Below are positions 19,741 to 26,814 of a DNA stretch of 64,000 nt, piece by piece. The DNA is from Pseudoxanthomonas sp. PXM03 (GTDB taxonomy: Bacteria > Pseudomonadota > Gammaproteobacteria > Xanthomonadales > Xanthomonadaceae): the NCBI RefSeq assembly GCF_014852005.1, contig NZ_JACVAU010000001.1:1758001-1822000 (forward strand), given 5' to 3'. The notes under the pieces are model-generated. The model was not told the origin of the DNA and did no database searches. It was given only the letters and a program-made list of their open reading frames with translations. Within the stretch, counting starts at the first letter, position 1. Every line of letters starts with the position of its first letter. The position numbers were made by a program, and so were the translations under genes.

Positions 19741-19771
19741 AATGACGAAGACGCCTGCGACCGGCAAAGGC

Positions 19772-19836
19772 GTGGGAGCGACGTGAGTCGCGAGGGGCTA
19801 TCGGTAACGCTTCATCGCGACTGACGTCGCTCCCAC
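19772..19836. repeat. REP-like palindrome, copy A
   Basis: A 22-base arm GTGGGAGCGACGTGAGTCGC+GA (19772-19793) and its near-complement (19815-19836) enclose a 21-base loop. Two more copies lie at 26730-26794 and 53478-53540, all intergenic and all with 63-65 bp total length. It lies downstream of both namZ and the DUF2894 gene and could act as a bidirectional transcript end. Confidence 0.85.
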
Positions 19837-19874
19837 ACCCACATGCCAGACGACGCCCACGCGTGCTGCAGCCG

Positions 19875-20498
19875 CTACGTCGCCACTGCTTTCCGTTTGC
19901 GCGGGGTGCGTCGGGTCGTGCGCGGGGCTTCCGGTGCCGCGGTCAGCGGGGCGACCGCCTGCTGGAGCTGTTCCAGTGACGACAGGGTGTCTGCGTAGGC
20001 GATGAAGTGCTGCAGATAGCCCGGCGACACCGCACGCATCAGGTGCAGGGCGCGATGCACCAGCATGCCGGAGTTCAACGGGCCGGCATCTTCGGGCACG
20101 TTGTGCAAGGACGCACGCAATTGGCTGTCGATGCGGATCCGGGCCCAGGTATCGCGCGCTTCGGTCAGTTGCACAGGCGCGGCGGGGGATGCGTCAGTGG
20201 CTGGAACGTGATCCGCGCGCGCCTGCAACGCGGCGACCAGCTCGCGCAGTCCGGAAGTCGGCACGGCCGCGCGCTCGGCTGCGGGTGCAGCAGACGGTCG
20301 TTGCGCCAGGGTCTTTTCGTACGCCCGGATCAACCCGGACAGTCGCGCTTCCAGCAGGCGACGGGCTTCTCCCTCGTGCGCGCTGATCCGTGCGGCGAGC
20401 GCCTGCAGGATGTCGAAGCGCGCCGGGTCCGCGCGGTCCGCGCCCTGGGCACGCCACGCCTGCAGCTGCGCCGTCAGCGGCAACGCGTCACCGTCCAT
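19875..20498 (-). CDS. DUF2894 domain-containing protein
   Basis: 207 residues from ATG 20498 (GGTGA just upstream), overlapping the end of the preceding OmpA/MotB-like gene by 11 bases. It has helical, Ala/Arg-rich N- and central regions, the recognisable stretch RALHLMRAVSPGYLQHFIAYADTL (shown here only in part: LHLMRAVSPGYLQHFIAYA) near residue 165, and a strongly basic tail (RTTRRTPRKRKAVAT). There is no signal peptide or membrane helix, so it is probably cytoplasmic. DUF2894 has no known function. It is the last gene of the DUF3348-DUF802-OmpA-DUF2894 operon. Confidence 0.75.
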   Translation of the reverse strand: MDGDALPLTAQLQAWRAQGADRADPARFDILQALAARISAHEGEARRLLEARLSGLIRAYEKTLAQRPSAAPAAERAAVPTSGLRELVAALQARADHVPATDASPAAPVQLTEARDTWARIRIDSQLRASLHNVPEDAGPLNSGMLVHRALHLMRAVSPGYLQHFIAYADTLSSLEQLQQAVAPLTAAPEAPRTTRRTPRKRKAVAT

Positions 20499-21135
20499 CG
20501 TCACCGCTGCGTTTGGCGGGGCGGGGGATGGGGGCGATCTCCACGCGGCGGTTGCGCGCGCGGCCTTCCTCGTCGGTGTTCGCACTGACCGGTTGCTCCG
20601 CGCCGAAGGCTGCAGCGAACACCGACGACGACGGCACGCCCTCGGCGATCAGCGTGCGCGTGACCGTGAGCGAGCGCTGTGCCGAGAGTTCCCAGTTGTC
20701 GGCGAACTGGCGATTGCTGTCGCGCACCTGGCGATCGTCGGTGAAGCCACTCACCATCAGGATCTCGTCGCGCGTGCGCAGGTAGCCCGCGAGCGGAGTG
20801 GCGAGACCCTTGAGCAGGTCACGGCCCTCGGGCTGCAACTGGTCCGAGTTCAGCGCGAACAGCACGCTGCCGCGGATGCCGATGCGGCCATCCACCAGCG
20901 TCACCCGTCCTTCGGCCAGCGGCACCGCGAGGGCCTTCTCGAGCGCATCGCGCTGCTGTGTTTCCCGCTCGCGCCTGCGGACTTCTTCGTCCAGTCGCTG
21001 CGACAGTTGCGCCTGCACCGCGATGACGCCGACCAGCACCAACACGAAGGCCCCCAGCAGCACCGACATCAGGTCGCCGAAGCTGGCCCAGACGGGCGCG
21101 CCAAGGTCCGCGTCGTCTCCGGTCTCCACGCTCAT
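20488..21135 (-). CDS. MotB/ZorB-like membrane protein with OmpA domain
   Basis: 215 residues. A single N-terminal transmembrane helix (SFGDLMSVLLGAFVLVLVG, about 18-40) begins with D21, in the position of the proton-binding aspartate of MotB (ADFMT) and ZorB-type stators. A short charged coiled coil (about 45-75) links to a C-terminal OmpA-like peptidoglycan-binding domain (FALNSDQLQPEGRDLL, SGFTDDRQ, RNRRVEIAPI). It should anchor a motor complex to the cell wall with the neighbouring MotA/ExbB-like protein, whose gene overlaps it by 4 bases (ATGA). No flagellar genes are nearby. Confidence 0.85.
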   Translation of the reverse strand: MSVETGDDADLGAPVWASFGDLMSVLLGAFVLVLVGVIAVQAQLSQRLDEEVRRRERETQQRDALEKALAVPLAEGRVTLVDGRIGIRGSVLFALNSDQLQPEGRDLLKGLATPLAGYLRTRDEILMVSGFTDDRQVRDSNRQFADNWELSAQRSLTVTRTLIAEGVPSSSVFAAAFGAEQPVSANTDEEGRARNRRVEIAPIPRPAKRSGDDGR

Positions 21136-23210
21136 GCGGCTTCGGCCCCGGACAGGCGTTGCAGGTCGACGGTGATCTGGCGCTGCGCGGACAGGCTCAG
21201 GTCGACCACTTCACGTGCCTGTGCCACGTAGTAGGCCAACTGCTCGTCGCTGCGCACGAGCGAGCGCTCCAGCGCGCCTTCGAGGCTTTCCAGGCGCGCA
21301 AGCAGGGCGTCGTTGGACTGGCCGAAGCGGGCGACCACGCTGCCCAGCGCATCGCCCAGGCCGGCGACCTCGGTGGCACCGGCAGCGACCTGCGCGGCGA
21401 CGTGTTCGAGCTTGCCGGTCTCGGCCTGCACATGGTCGGTGAAGCGGGTGCCGACGCGGTCCAGCAGGTCGGCGGACGTGGCGACCAGCGCATCGATGGC
21501 ACCCCGCTGTTCGGTGGAGGCGTGGTTCACCGCGTCGAGCAGGGTCTGCAGTGTCTCCATCAGCTGGTTGCGCTCTTCCAGCATGGCGGTATCGCGGACC
21601 ATGCTGTCGGACAGCTTCTGGCGGAGTTCCGCGATCACCTCGGCGGCGGCGCGCGGCGCTTCGGACGCCACCTGCACCAGTTGCGAAATCTCGGTGATGG
21701 TCTGCGCGGCGTGCACCTGCGCCTGAGTGGTGATGTCCTGCGCACTGCGCGCGAGCGCGTCGCAAATCTCCTGTTGCAGGCGGGCGGTCTGCGCGCCTGC
21801 ACGTTCCCATTCCTCGCGCAGGGTGGCGCTCATCGCGGCCAGGCGGTCGGCCCACGCCGACAGTCGCTGTTCGTCCTGAGCCGCCAGCGTCTGCTGCAGA
21901 CCGGCATGCGAGTGCTCCATCGCCTGCAGCAACTCAGTGGCATGGCGTTCGATGCCGCCTGCAGCCACCGCCAGCGCTTGTTCGTTGCGCGCGGCGATCG
22001 CGGCGCTGGTTGCGTCCTGTCGCGCAAGCGCCTGGTTCCAGTTGTCCGACAGTTCGGTGGCGTTGTGCTCCAGCCGCGTGGACACACCATCGACAAGGGC
22101 CGCGCTCTGTTGCTCGAAGCGGCTGGCCAGCTGCTCGGAGAAGGCGTGCATCTGGCCGGTGAGGCTGTCATTGGTCTGGCGCTGCTGCTCGATCGCCGTG
22201 GCCCAGCTGGCGGCCGCGGCAGTCGAGGCGGCGCCGAAACTGGCGGTCAGGCCGTCGAGCTGGCGCTGCACCGCTTGGGTGACGGTGTGCTGCATCGCCG
22301 CGCTCTCGCGTGCAAGCCCTGCAAGCGTCGCTTCGGTCGCCGGCTGCAACGCAGCGGCGACGGCCCGGGCGCTGGCGTCGACACCCGACTTCAGGGCTTG
22401 CTCGAGCGAAGCGGCGAGCTGTACCTGCGCCGCCTCGGTGCGTTCGTGGAATGCCTGCTGGTTGACGACGAGGCGTTCGCCTGCGGCGTTGTTCTGGTGT
22501 TCGATCGACGCGACCATCGCCTGCAGCCGGTCCACGAGGTCGGGCATCAGCGCGGCCTGCTGCTGCAGCAGGCGGAAGGATTCCTCGCGCTGGAACGATT
22601 GGGAGTGCACGCGCAGCGAGGTCGCGATTTCGCCATCGAGCTGTTGCACGGCCTGCAGCCGTTCACGGCGGCAGAGCGCCGCCAGCAGGCCGAGCACCGC
22701 CGAGGTGGCCACGCCCGCGATCGAGGTGCCGAAGGCGAAGGCGAGCCCCTTGACCGGCGCGGCCAGCGAACCGCGGATGGCGTCGAGATCCGTGGCGCTT
22801 TCCAGCGCCAAGCCGGTGCCACGCAGCGTGGCCATCATGCCGAGGAGGGTGCCCAGCATGCCCAGCAGCACCAGCAGGCCGACCAGGTAAGGCGTCAGCG
22901 CCGGCGCGGGCAGGGCGACACGCTCGCCTTCGATGCGTTGCCGCACCGACGGGCGCAGGCCCGGAGGCAGCAGCGCCAGCCATGCGTGCAGGCCACTGCC
23001 GGCGGCGGAGGTATCCGCGACGGCCTGCACCAGCATGGCGGTGGACTGACGGTAGCGGTGCAGTTCGATCGCACCGGCCACGTAGCAGCCGCCGATGACC
23101 AGCGTGACCACGACGCCCAGCGCATGCGTGCCGACATAACCGACCCCGATCCAGGTGACGATGGCGAGGCCCAGCAGGAACAGGGCAGCGAGGAGAGGGG
23201 TTCTGATCAT
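21132..23210 (-). CDS. DUF802 protein: MotA/ExbB-like membrane domain with long coiled-coil tail
   Basis: 692 residues. Four hydrophobic segments lie near residues 5-25, 30-48, 105-130 and 150-175. The last two carry the MotA/TolQ/ExbB-type pattern (GMLGTLLGMMATLRGTG and AFGTSIAGVATSAVLGLL). The remaining 500 residues are an Ala/Gln/Glu-rich, cytoplasmic coiled coil without any enzyme motif. This plan, a channel domain with a long inward tail plus a MotB-like partner, is that of ZorA in Zorya. The operon holds DUF3348 and DUF2894 rather than zorC, zorD or zorE, so the function is unknown. Confidence 0.8.
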   Translation of the reverse strand: MIRTPLLAALFLLGLAIVTWIGVGYVGTHALGVVVTLVIGGCYVAGAIELHRYRQSTAMLVQAVADTSAAGSGLHAWLALLPPGLRPSVRQRIEGERVALPAPALTPYLVGLLVLLGMLGTLLGMMATLRGTGLALESATDLDAIRGSLAAPVKGLAFAFGTSIAGVATSAVLGLLAALCRRERLQAVQQLDGEIATSLRVHSQSFQREESFRLLQQQAALMPDLVDRLQAMVASIEHQNNAAGERLVVNQQAFHERTEAAQVQLAASLEQALKSGVDASARAVAAALQPATEATLAGLARESAAMQHTVTQAVQRQLDGLTASFGAASTAAAASWATAIEQQRQTNDSLTGQMHAFSEQLASRFEQQSAALVDGVSTRLEHNATELSDNWNQALARQDATSAAIAARNEQALAVAAGGIERHATELLQAMEHSHAGLQQTLAAQDEQRLSAWADRLAAMSATLREEWERAGAQTARLQQEICDALARSAQDITTQAQVHAAQTITEISQLVQVASEAPRAAAEVIAELRQKLSDSMVRDTAMLEERNQLMETLQTLLDAVNHASTEQRGAIDALVATSADLLDRVGTRFTDHVQAETGKLEHVAAQVAAGATEVAGLGDALGSVVARFGQSNDALLARLESLEGALERSLVRSDEQLAYYVAQAREVVDLSLSAQRQITVDLQRLSGAEAA

Positions 23211-23875
23211 GGTGTTCCGGAGGCGTGCGAAGTGCGAAGGGCGGCGAGCAGCGCTTCGATGGGGTGGAAGCGGACATCCAGCTCGGCGAGCAGGACGTCC
23301 TGCAGGTCACGGCGGAAAGAAGGGAGCCAGGCATCGTCGGGCGCCTCGGCGTTGGCCCGCTTCAGCCGTTCGAAGTGCTGGCCGAGCAGGGTAGGGGTCG
23401 TGGCCAGCAGGGCGTGTTCGCGCGGGCTCAGCGTCATTTCCATGACGGCATCCACTTCAGCCAGCCTCGCCTGGTCGGATGAGCCCGTGGCCAGGGCATC
23501 GCGCAACCGCCCGCGCAACTGGCCGGTGGACGCCAGCATGGATCGCTGGAGGTCCACGCAGTGGCGACGGAACGGCGCGAAATCCTCGCCGGTCGGATTT
23601 GCGGGCTTGTCGGTGCACGTGATGGCGGTTTGCAAGGTGGCGCGTACGCGGGCGCAGGCGGCTGCTTCGCCCTCGGCCTGGATCGGGAAGGAGCCGGGCG
23701 GTGGCGCCGCGTCGAGTACGCGCGACAGCGCGATGGCGCGGTTCCAGTCGATCCACTGGCCCAACTGCTCGGAAAGGGCGGGACCTGCGGAAGGCGCGCC
23801 GATATCGCCCAATCGGGCCAGGAGTCGGACGAAGGCCGGGGCCGACACCGGCACCCGTTGTTGTACTGCTGCCAC
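23207..23875 (-). CDS. DUF3348 domain-containing protein
   Basis: About 222 residues if GTG 23875 is the start (MAAVQQRVPVSAPAFVRLLA). A TTG at 23887 is an alternative and neither has a strong Shine-Dalgarno. The body is helical and soluble: GQWIDWNRAIALSRVLD, RSMLASTGQLRGRLRDALA, and PSFRRDLQDVLLAELDVRFHP near the C-terminus. No catalytic motif, signal or membrane helix. The stop overlaps the start of the DUF802 gene (ATGA), making this the first gene of the four-gene operon. Function unknown. Confidence 0.72.
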   Translation of the reverse strand: MAAVQQRVPVSAPAFVRLLARLGDIGAPSAGPALSEQLGQWIDWNRAIALSRVLDAAPPPGSFPIQAEGEAAACARVRATLQTAITCTDKPANPTGEDFAPFRRHCVDLQRSMLASTGQLRGRLRDALATGSSDQARLAEVDAVMEMTLSPREHALLATTPTLLGQHFERLKRANAEAPDDAWLPSFRRDLQDVLLAELDVRFHPIEALLAALRTSHASGTP

Positions 23876-23977
23876 GCTGACGCTCAAAAAAGACGGCGAT
23901 TTTACAGGAAGCACCAAGTCGACTGACCGGCAAATGGTCCGTTCATCGGTAATCTGAGCTGACGGATGCGGGCAGGC

Positions 23978-24012
23978 AAAGAAAAAGCCGGAACCTTGCG
24001 GTTCCGGCTTTT
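23978..24012 (-). terminator. Rho-independent terminator of ssrA
   Basis: Read on the minus strand, AAAAGCCGGAACC pairs with GGTTCCGGCTTTT (plus coordinates 23983-23995 and 24000-24012) across a GCAA loop. The strand then continues TCTTTGCC. It begins eight bases after the tmRNA 3' end. Confidence 0.85.
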
Positions 24013-24019
24013 CTTCATA

Positions 24020-24373
24020 TGGTGGAGGTGGGCGGAATTGAACCGCCGTCCGAAGGCACTCCATCCCCGGTACTACATGCTTATCCCGCCGTTGAGTCTC
24101 GTCCTGCAGCAGCACGGTGGGCAAAGCGCACCGCAGAACCAGCCTGTTTTAGGTTGACCGGGTGCTGACAGGCAGCCACTCCCGGCGATTCCGTGATGAT
24201 GACCTTACGCTGCGAGCACGGACACAAGCAGTTTCAGGGCTTACGCCTTAAGCGGCGAGAGCGTAGTTGTCGTCGTTGGCAACTAGAGTTTTGCCGCTGG
24301 ATTTACGAGGAAAGCTGCCCCCTCGGCATGCACCAGGCAACTTCGCAACCCCCGTCGAAGCCAGTGCACCCCC
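24020..24373 (-). ncRNA. ssrA: tmRNA (transfer-messenger RNA)
   Basis: 354 nt. The 5' end GGGGGTGCACTGG pairs with the 3' end (CACCTCC before ACCA) as the tRNA-like acceptor stem. The T-arm region GCGGTTCAATTCCGC is visible near the 3' end. The tag frame at 24248-24280 encodes ANDDNYALAA followed by TAA, starting at the resume codon GCC; the ALAA end is the usual protease signal. With SmpB it rescues stalled ribosomes and tags the nascent chain. smpB lies immediately upstream on the same strand. Confidence 0.96.
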
Positions 24374-24401
24374 GGGAGTCAGAAACGTCCTGACGAGTAC
24401 C

Positions 24402-24430
24402 AGTGTAGGGGTGGGTACGCTGCTTCACAA
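24402..24430 (-). promoter_or_regulatory. Promoter of ssrA
   Basis: On the minus strand TTGTGA (plus 24425-24430) and TACACT (plus 24402-24407) are exactly 17 bp apart, about 30 bp upstream of the mature tmRNA 5' end. This implies a short pre-tmRNA leader that is processed off. Confidence 0.65.
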
Positions 24431-24467
24431 GGCGTAGTCACGGCTGTGTTCAGCCTGGTGAGACCAA

Positions 24468-24587
24468 ACCCCCTTGGTAAGGGGGTGAATTCGCGCGTCA
24501 GCGCGAATGGGGGATCGGAAGCAAGCGTTGGGGCCCGAGATTCGCGTAGCGAATCTTGGGGATTCCATCGCGTTGCGCGATGGAATC
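24468..24587. other. Four consecutive perfect stem-loops between smpB and ssrA
   Basis: Stem 1: ACCCCCTT/AAGGGGGT (24468-24486, loop GGT). Stem 2: ATTCGCGC/GCGCGAAT (24489-24508). Stem 3: AGATTCGC/GCGAATCT (24538-24556). Stem 4: GATTCCATCGCG/CGCGATGGAATC (24561-24587), which includes part of the smpB stop codon. Stems 2 to 4 share ATTCGC- or ATTCC-type arms. The stem nearest ssrA, read from smpB, is followed by TTTGGT and may terminate smpB. Confidence 0.75.
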
Positions 24588-25074
24588 ACGCGTCCTTGTT
24601 GTGCCGGCGCATGACGCGCGACTTCTCGCGCGCCCAGTCGCGGTCTTTCTCGGTGGCGCGCTTGTCGTGGGTCTGCTTGCCCTTGGCCAGCGCCAGTTCG
24701 GCCTTCACCTTGTTGCCTTTCCAGTACAGCGAGGTGGGCACCAGCGTGTAGCCATCGCGCTCGACCTTGCCGATCAGGCTGTCGATCTCGTTCCGGTGCA
24801 GCAGCAGCTTGCGCGTACGGCGGTCATCGGCGACGACATGGCTCGAGGCCTGGATCAACGGGGTGATCTGCGCGCCGAACAGGAAGATCTCGCCATTGCG
24901 GATGGTGGCGTAGGCCTCGGTGATGTTGGCACGGCCGGCACGGATGGCCTTCAGCTCCCACCCCTGCAGGGCGAGGCCCGCCTCGTGGCGCTGCTCAAGG
25001 TGGTATTCGTGGCGCGCGCGCTTGTTCAGCGCGATCGTGCCCGTTGCTTTATTCTTGTCCGGTTTCTTTGCCAT
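24586..25074 (-). CDS. smpB: SsrA-binding protein SmpB
   Basis: Binds the tRNA-like domain of tmRNA and delivers it to stalled ribosomes. 162 residues with the family core [22 protein letters not shown] (seen here as [18 protein letters not shown]), [23 protein letters not shown], and the basic C-terminal tail [15 protein letters not shown] that enters the mRNA channel. ssrA follows on the same strand. ratA-ratB are divergent, an arrangement conserved in gamma-proteobacteria. Confidence 0.97.
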   Translation of the reverse strand: MAKKPDKNKATGTIALNKRARHEYHLEQRHEAGLALQGWELKAIRAGRANITEAYATIRNGEIFLFGAQITPLIQASSHVVADDRRTRKLLLHRNEIDSLIGKVERDGYTLVPTSLYWKGNKVKAELALAKGKQTHDKRATEKDRDWAREKSRVMRRHNKDA

Positions 25075-25115
25075 CCGTCCTATTGTCGCCGAAGGCGGAA
25101 CCCTACGCGAGCCAC

Positions 25116-25544
25116 ATGCACACGATTCGCCGCAGCGCCCTGGTCGAACACTCGGCCACCCGGATGTTCGACCTGGTCAACGACGTGGCGGCCTATCCCC
25201 GCCGGTTCGACTGGTGCAGCGCCGCCCGGATCATCGAGCAGGACGAAACGCGCCTGGTGGCCCGGCTGGACCTGGGGCTCGGCTCACTGAGCACGTGGTT
25301 CACCACGGAGAACACGCTGGACCGTCCGCACCGCATCGACATGAACCTGGTCGATGGGCCATTCCGCAAGCTGCATGGGCGCTGGGATTTCCATGCGCTG
25401 GATGAGTCGGCCTGCAAGGTCACGCTGACGCTGGAATTCGAGCCTTCCAGCCGCCTGCTGGCACCGGCGATGGCGATCGGCTTCCAGACGCTGGCGGATC
25501 GCATGGTGGACGACTTCGTGCGCGCCGCCGACCGCGGGGAATGA
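25116..25544 (+). CDS. ratA: RatA-type START-like protein (YfjG/CoQ10-binding family)
   Basis: 142 residues from ATG 25116 ([20 protein letters not shown]). The family core [19 protein letters not shown] and [15 protein letters not shown] is clear. Members are START-fold hydrophobic-ligand proteins: E. coli RatA was reported to block 70S assembly, while the related COQ10 carries ubiquinone, so the cellular role is unsettled. Divergent from smpB, and its stop is next to the ratB start. Confidence 0.88.
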   Translation: MHTIRRSALVEHSATRMFDLVNDVAAYPRRFDWCSAARIIEQDETRLVARLDLGLGSLSTWFTTENTLDRPHRIDMNLVDGPFRKLHGRWDFHALDESACKVTLTLEFEPSSRLLAPAMAIGFQTLADRMVDDFVRAADRGE

Positions 25545-25545
25545 G

Positions 25546-25794
25546 ATGCGCGTGGAGGTGATCCGCGCCTGGCCGCACCGGTTCGAGACGGTGCAACTGG
25601 ATTTGCCGGTGGGCGCTACGGTGGCCGATGCGCTGGTTGCGAGCGGTTTCGACGACGTGCAATCGGCGGCGATCGCGATTCACGGCGTGAACGCGACGGC
25701 AGGAACGGTGTTGAACGAGGACGACCGCGTGGAAGTGCTGCGGCCGCTGTTGATCGATCCGAAGGACGCGCGCCGTCGACGGGCGCGCCGATAG
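25546..25794 (+). CDS. ratB: RnfH-family ubiquitin-like protein (RatB)
   Basis: 82 residues with a beta-grasp, ubiquitin-like fold of the RnfH family: MRVEVIRAWPHRFETVQLDL, AAIAIHGVNATAGTVLNEDD, and DRVEVLRPLLIDPKDARRRR at the end. It starts one base after the ratA stop, as usual. The biochemical role is not established. Confidence 0.88.
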   Translation: MRVEVIRAWPHRFETVQLDLPVGATVADALVASGFDDVQSAAIAIHGVNATAGTVLNEDDRVEVLRPLLIDPKDARRRRARR

Positions 25795-25809
25795 CAGGTC
25801 AGCCCCGCC

Positions 25810-26202
25810 TCAGCGGCGGCCGCCCTTCTTCTTTTCCTTGGCCAGGTTGGGGCCGAACTTGCGCACGTCGCGCGAAAGCTGGAGGTCGGCTTCGGGGAAG
25901 TATTCGCCTTCCCAACTGGCCAGCACGTCGCCGTTGAACACCAGGGTGAGATTCTTGATCTCGGTCGTGCCACGGCGATTGGTGCGGTTGCTGGCGGTGT
26001 AGTCCCAGCGGTTGGCATGGAACGGATCGGCGATCGACGGGCTGCCGAGCAGCGACTGCACCTGCTGCTTGCTCTGGCCCACCTGCAACTGGTCAACGGC
26101 CGTCTTCTCGAGCAGGTTGCCCTGGTAGATCGGCTGCTTGTAGAGAATGCCGCAGCCGGCAGTGGCGGAAGCGAGGACGGCGACCAGCAGGAATTTGCGC
26201 AT
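25810..26202 (-). CDS. bamE: Outer-membrane protein assembly factor BamE (OmlA/SmpA)
   Basis: 130-residue lipoprotein of the BAM complex, which inserts beta-barrels into the outer membrane. The signal peptide MRKFLLVAVLASATAGC ends at the lipidated Cys. The BamE core follows: VDQLQVGQSKQQVQSLLGSP, NRWDYT, and LTLVFNGDVLASWEG. The C-terminus is lysine-rich. It is divergent from fur with about 100 bp between starts; the omlA-fur pair was described in Xanthomonas. Confidence 0.94.
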   Translation of the reverse strand: MRKFLLVAVLASATAGCGILYKQPIYQGNLLEKTAVDQLQVGQSKQQVQSLLGSPSIADPFHANRWDYTASNRTNRRGTTEIKNLTLVFNGDVLASWEGEYFPEADLQLSRDVRKFGPNLAKEKKKGGRR

Positions 26203-26304
26203 GGGGCAGGTACGGTAGGAAACCGGGCCGATGATACACTCCCGCGCACCGCCGCAACCGAGCTTCAGGCAGCTGGCGCTAAACCGAGAGTGAACGGAGA
26301 CGCC

Positions 26305-26709
26305 ATGGAATCGCAGGACCTTCGCAAAGTCGGCCTCAAGGTCACCCACCCGCGCATGCGCATCCTGGAGTTGCTGGAGCAGAAGAACTCCCAGCACCAC
26401 CTGAGCGCGGAAGACATCTACCGTCAGCTGCTGGACCACGGCGACGAGATCGGCTTGGCCACGGTGTACCGCGTGCTGACCCAGTTCGAGGCGGCAGGCC
26501 TGGTGCTGAAGCACAACTTCGAGGGCGGCCAGGCCGTCTACGAACTCGACCGCGGCGGCCACCACGACCATATGGTGGACGTGGACACCGGCAAGATCAT
26601 CGAGTTCGAAAGCACCGAAATCGAAAAACTGCAGCGCGAGATCGCCGCCAAGCATGGCTACGAGCTGGAAGAGCACTCGCTGGTGCTGTACGTGCGCAAG
26701 AAGCGCTGA
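26305..26709 (+). CDS. fur: Ferric uptake regulator
   Basis: 134 residues from ATG 26305 (ACGGAGA upstream). The winged-helix domain contains VTHPRMRILELLE and GLATVYRVLTQFEAAGLV. The dimerisation domain has the metal site HHDHMVDV and HSLVLYVRKKR. The CxxC that follows HHDH in E. coli Fur (LDCGK) is absent (VDVDTGK), so the structural Cys4-type zinc site is missing, as in Pseudomonas aeruginosa Fur. It represses iron-uptake genes when Fe(II) is bound. Convergent with recN across a REP palindrome. Confidence 0.96.
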   Translation: MESQDLRKVGLKVTHPRMRILELLEQKNSQHHLSAEDIYRQLLDHGDEIGLATVYRVLTQFEAAGLVLKHNFEGGQAVYELDRGGHHDHMVDVDTGKIIEFESTEIEKLQREIAAKHGYELEEHSLVLYVRKKR

Positions 26710-26729
26710 TAGCCCGGAAATCCCGGGCT

Positions 26730-26794
26730 GTGGGAGCGACGCAAGTCGCGACGAGGCTTCATCGACCCCGCTTCGCGACTTGCGTCGCTCCCAC
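26730..26794. repeat. REP-like palindrome, copy B
   Basis: The 22-base arm (26730-26751, GTGGGAGCGACGCAAGTCGC+GA) and its exact complement (26773-26794) form a hairpin extended by a T-A pair. It sits between the convergent ends of fur and recN, where it could end both transcripts. It is the most perfect of the three copies. Confidence 0.9.
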
Positions 26795-26814
26795 AAGTAA
26801 ACAACAAGGGTGGA

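Noticed and set aside
20488-23210. Flagellar stator motAB
   Set aside because: The membrane protein has a 500-residue coiled-coil tail and lacks the MotA cytoplasmic loop, and no flagellar or chemotaxis gene is near.
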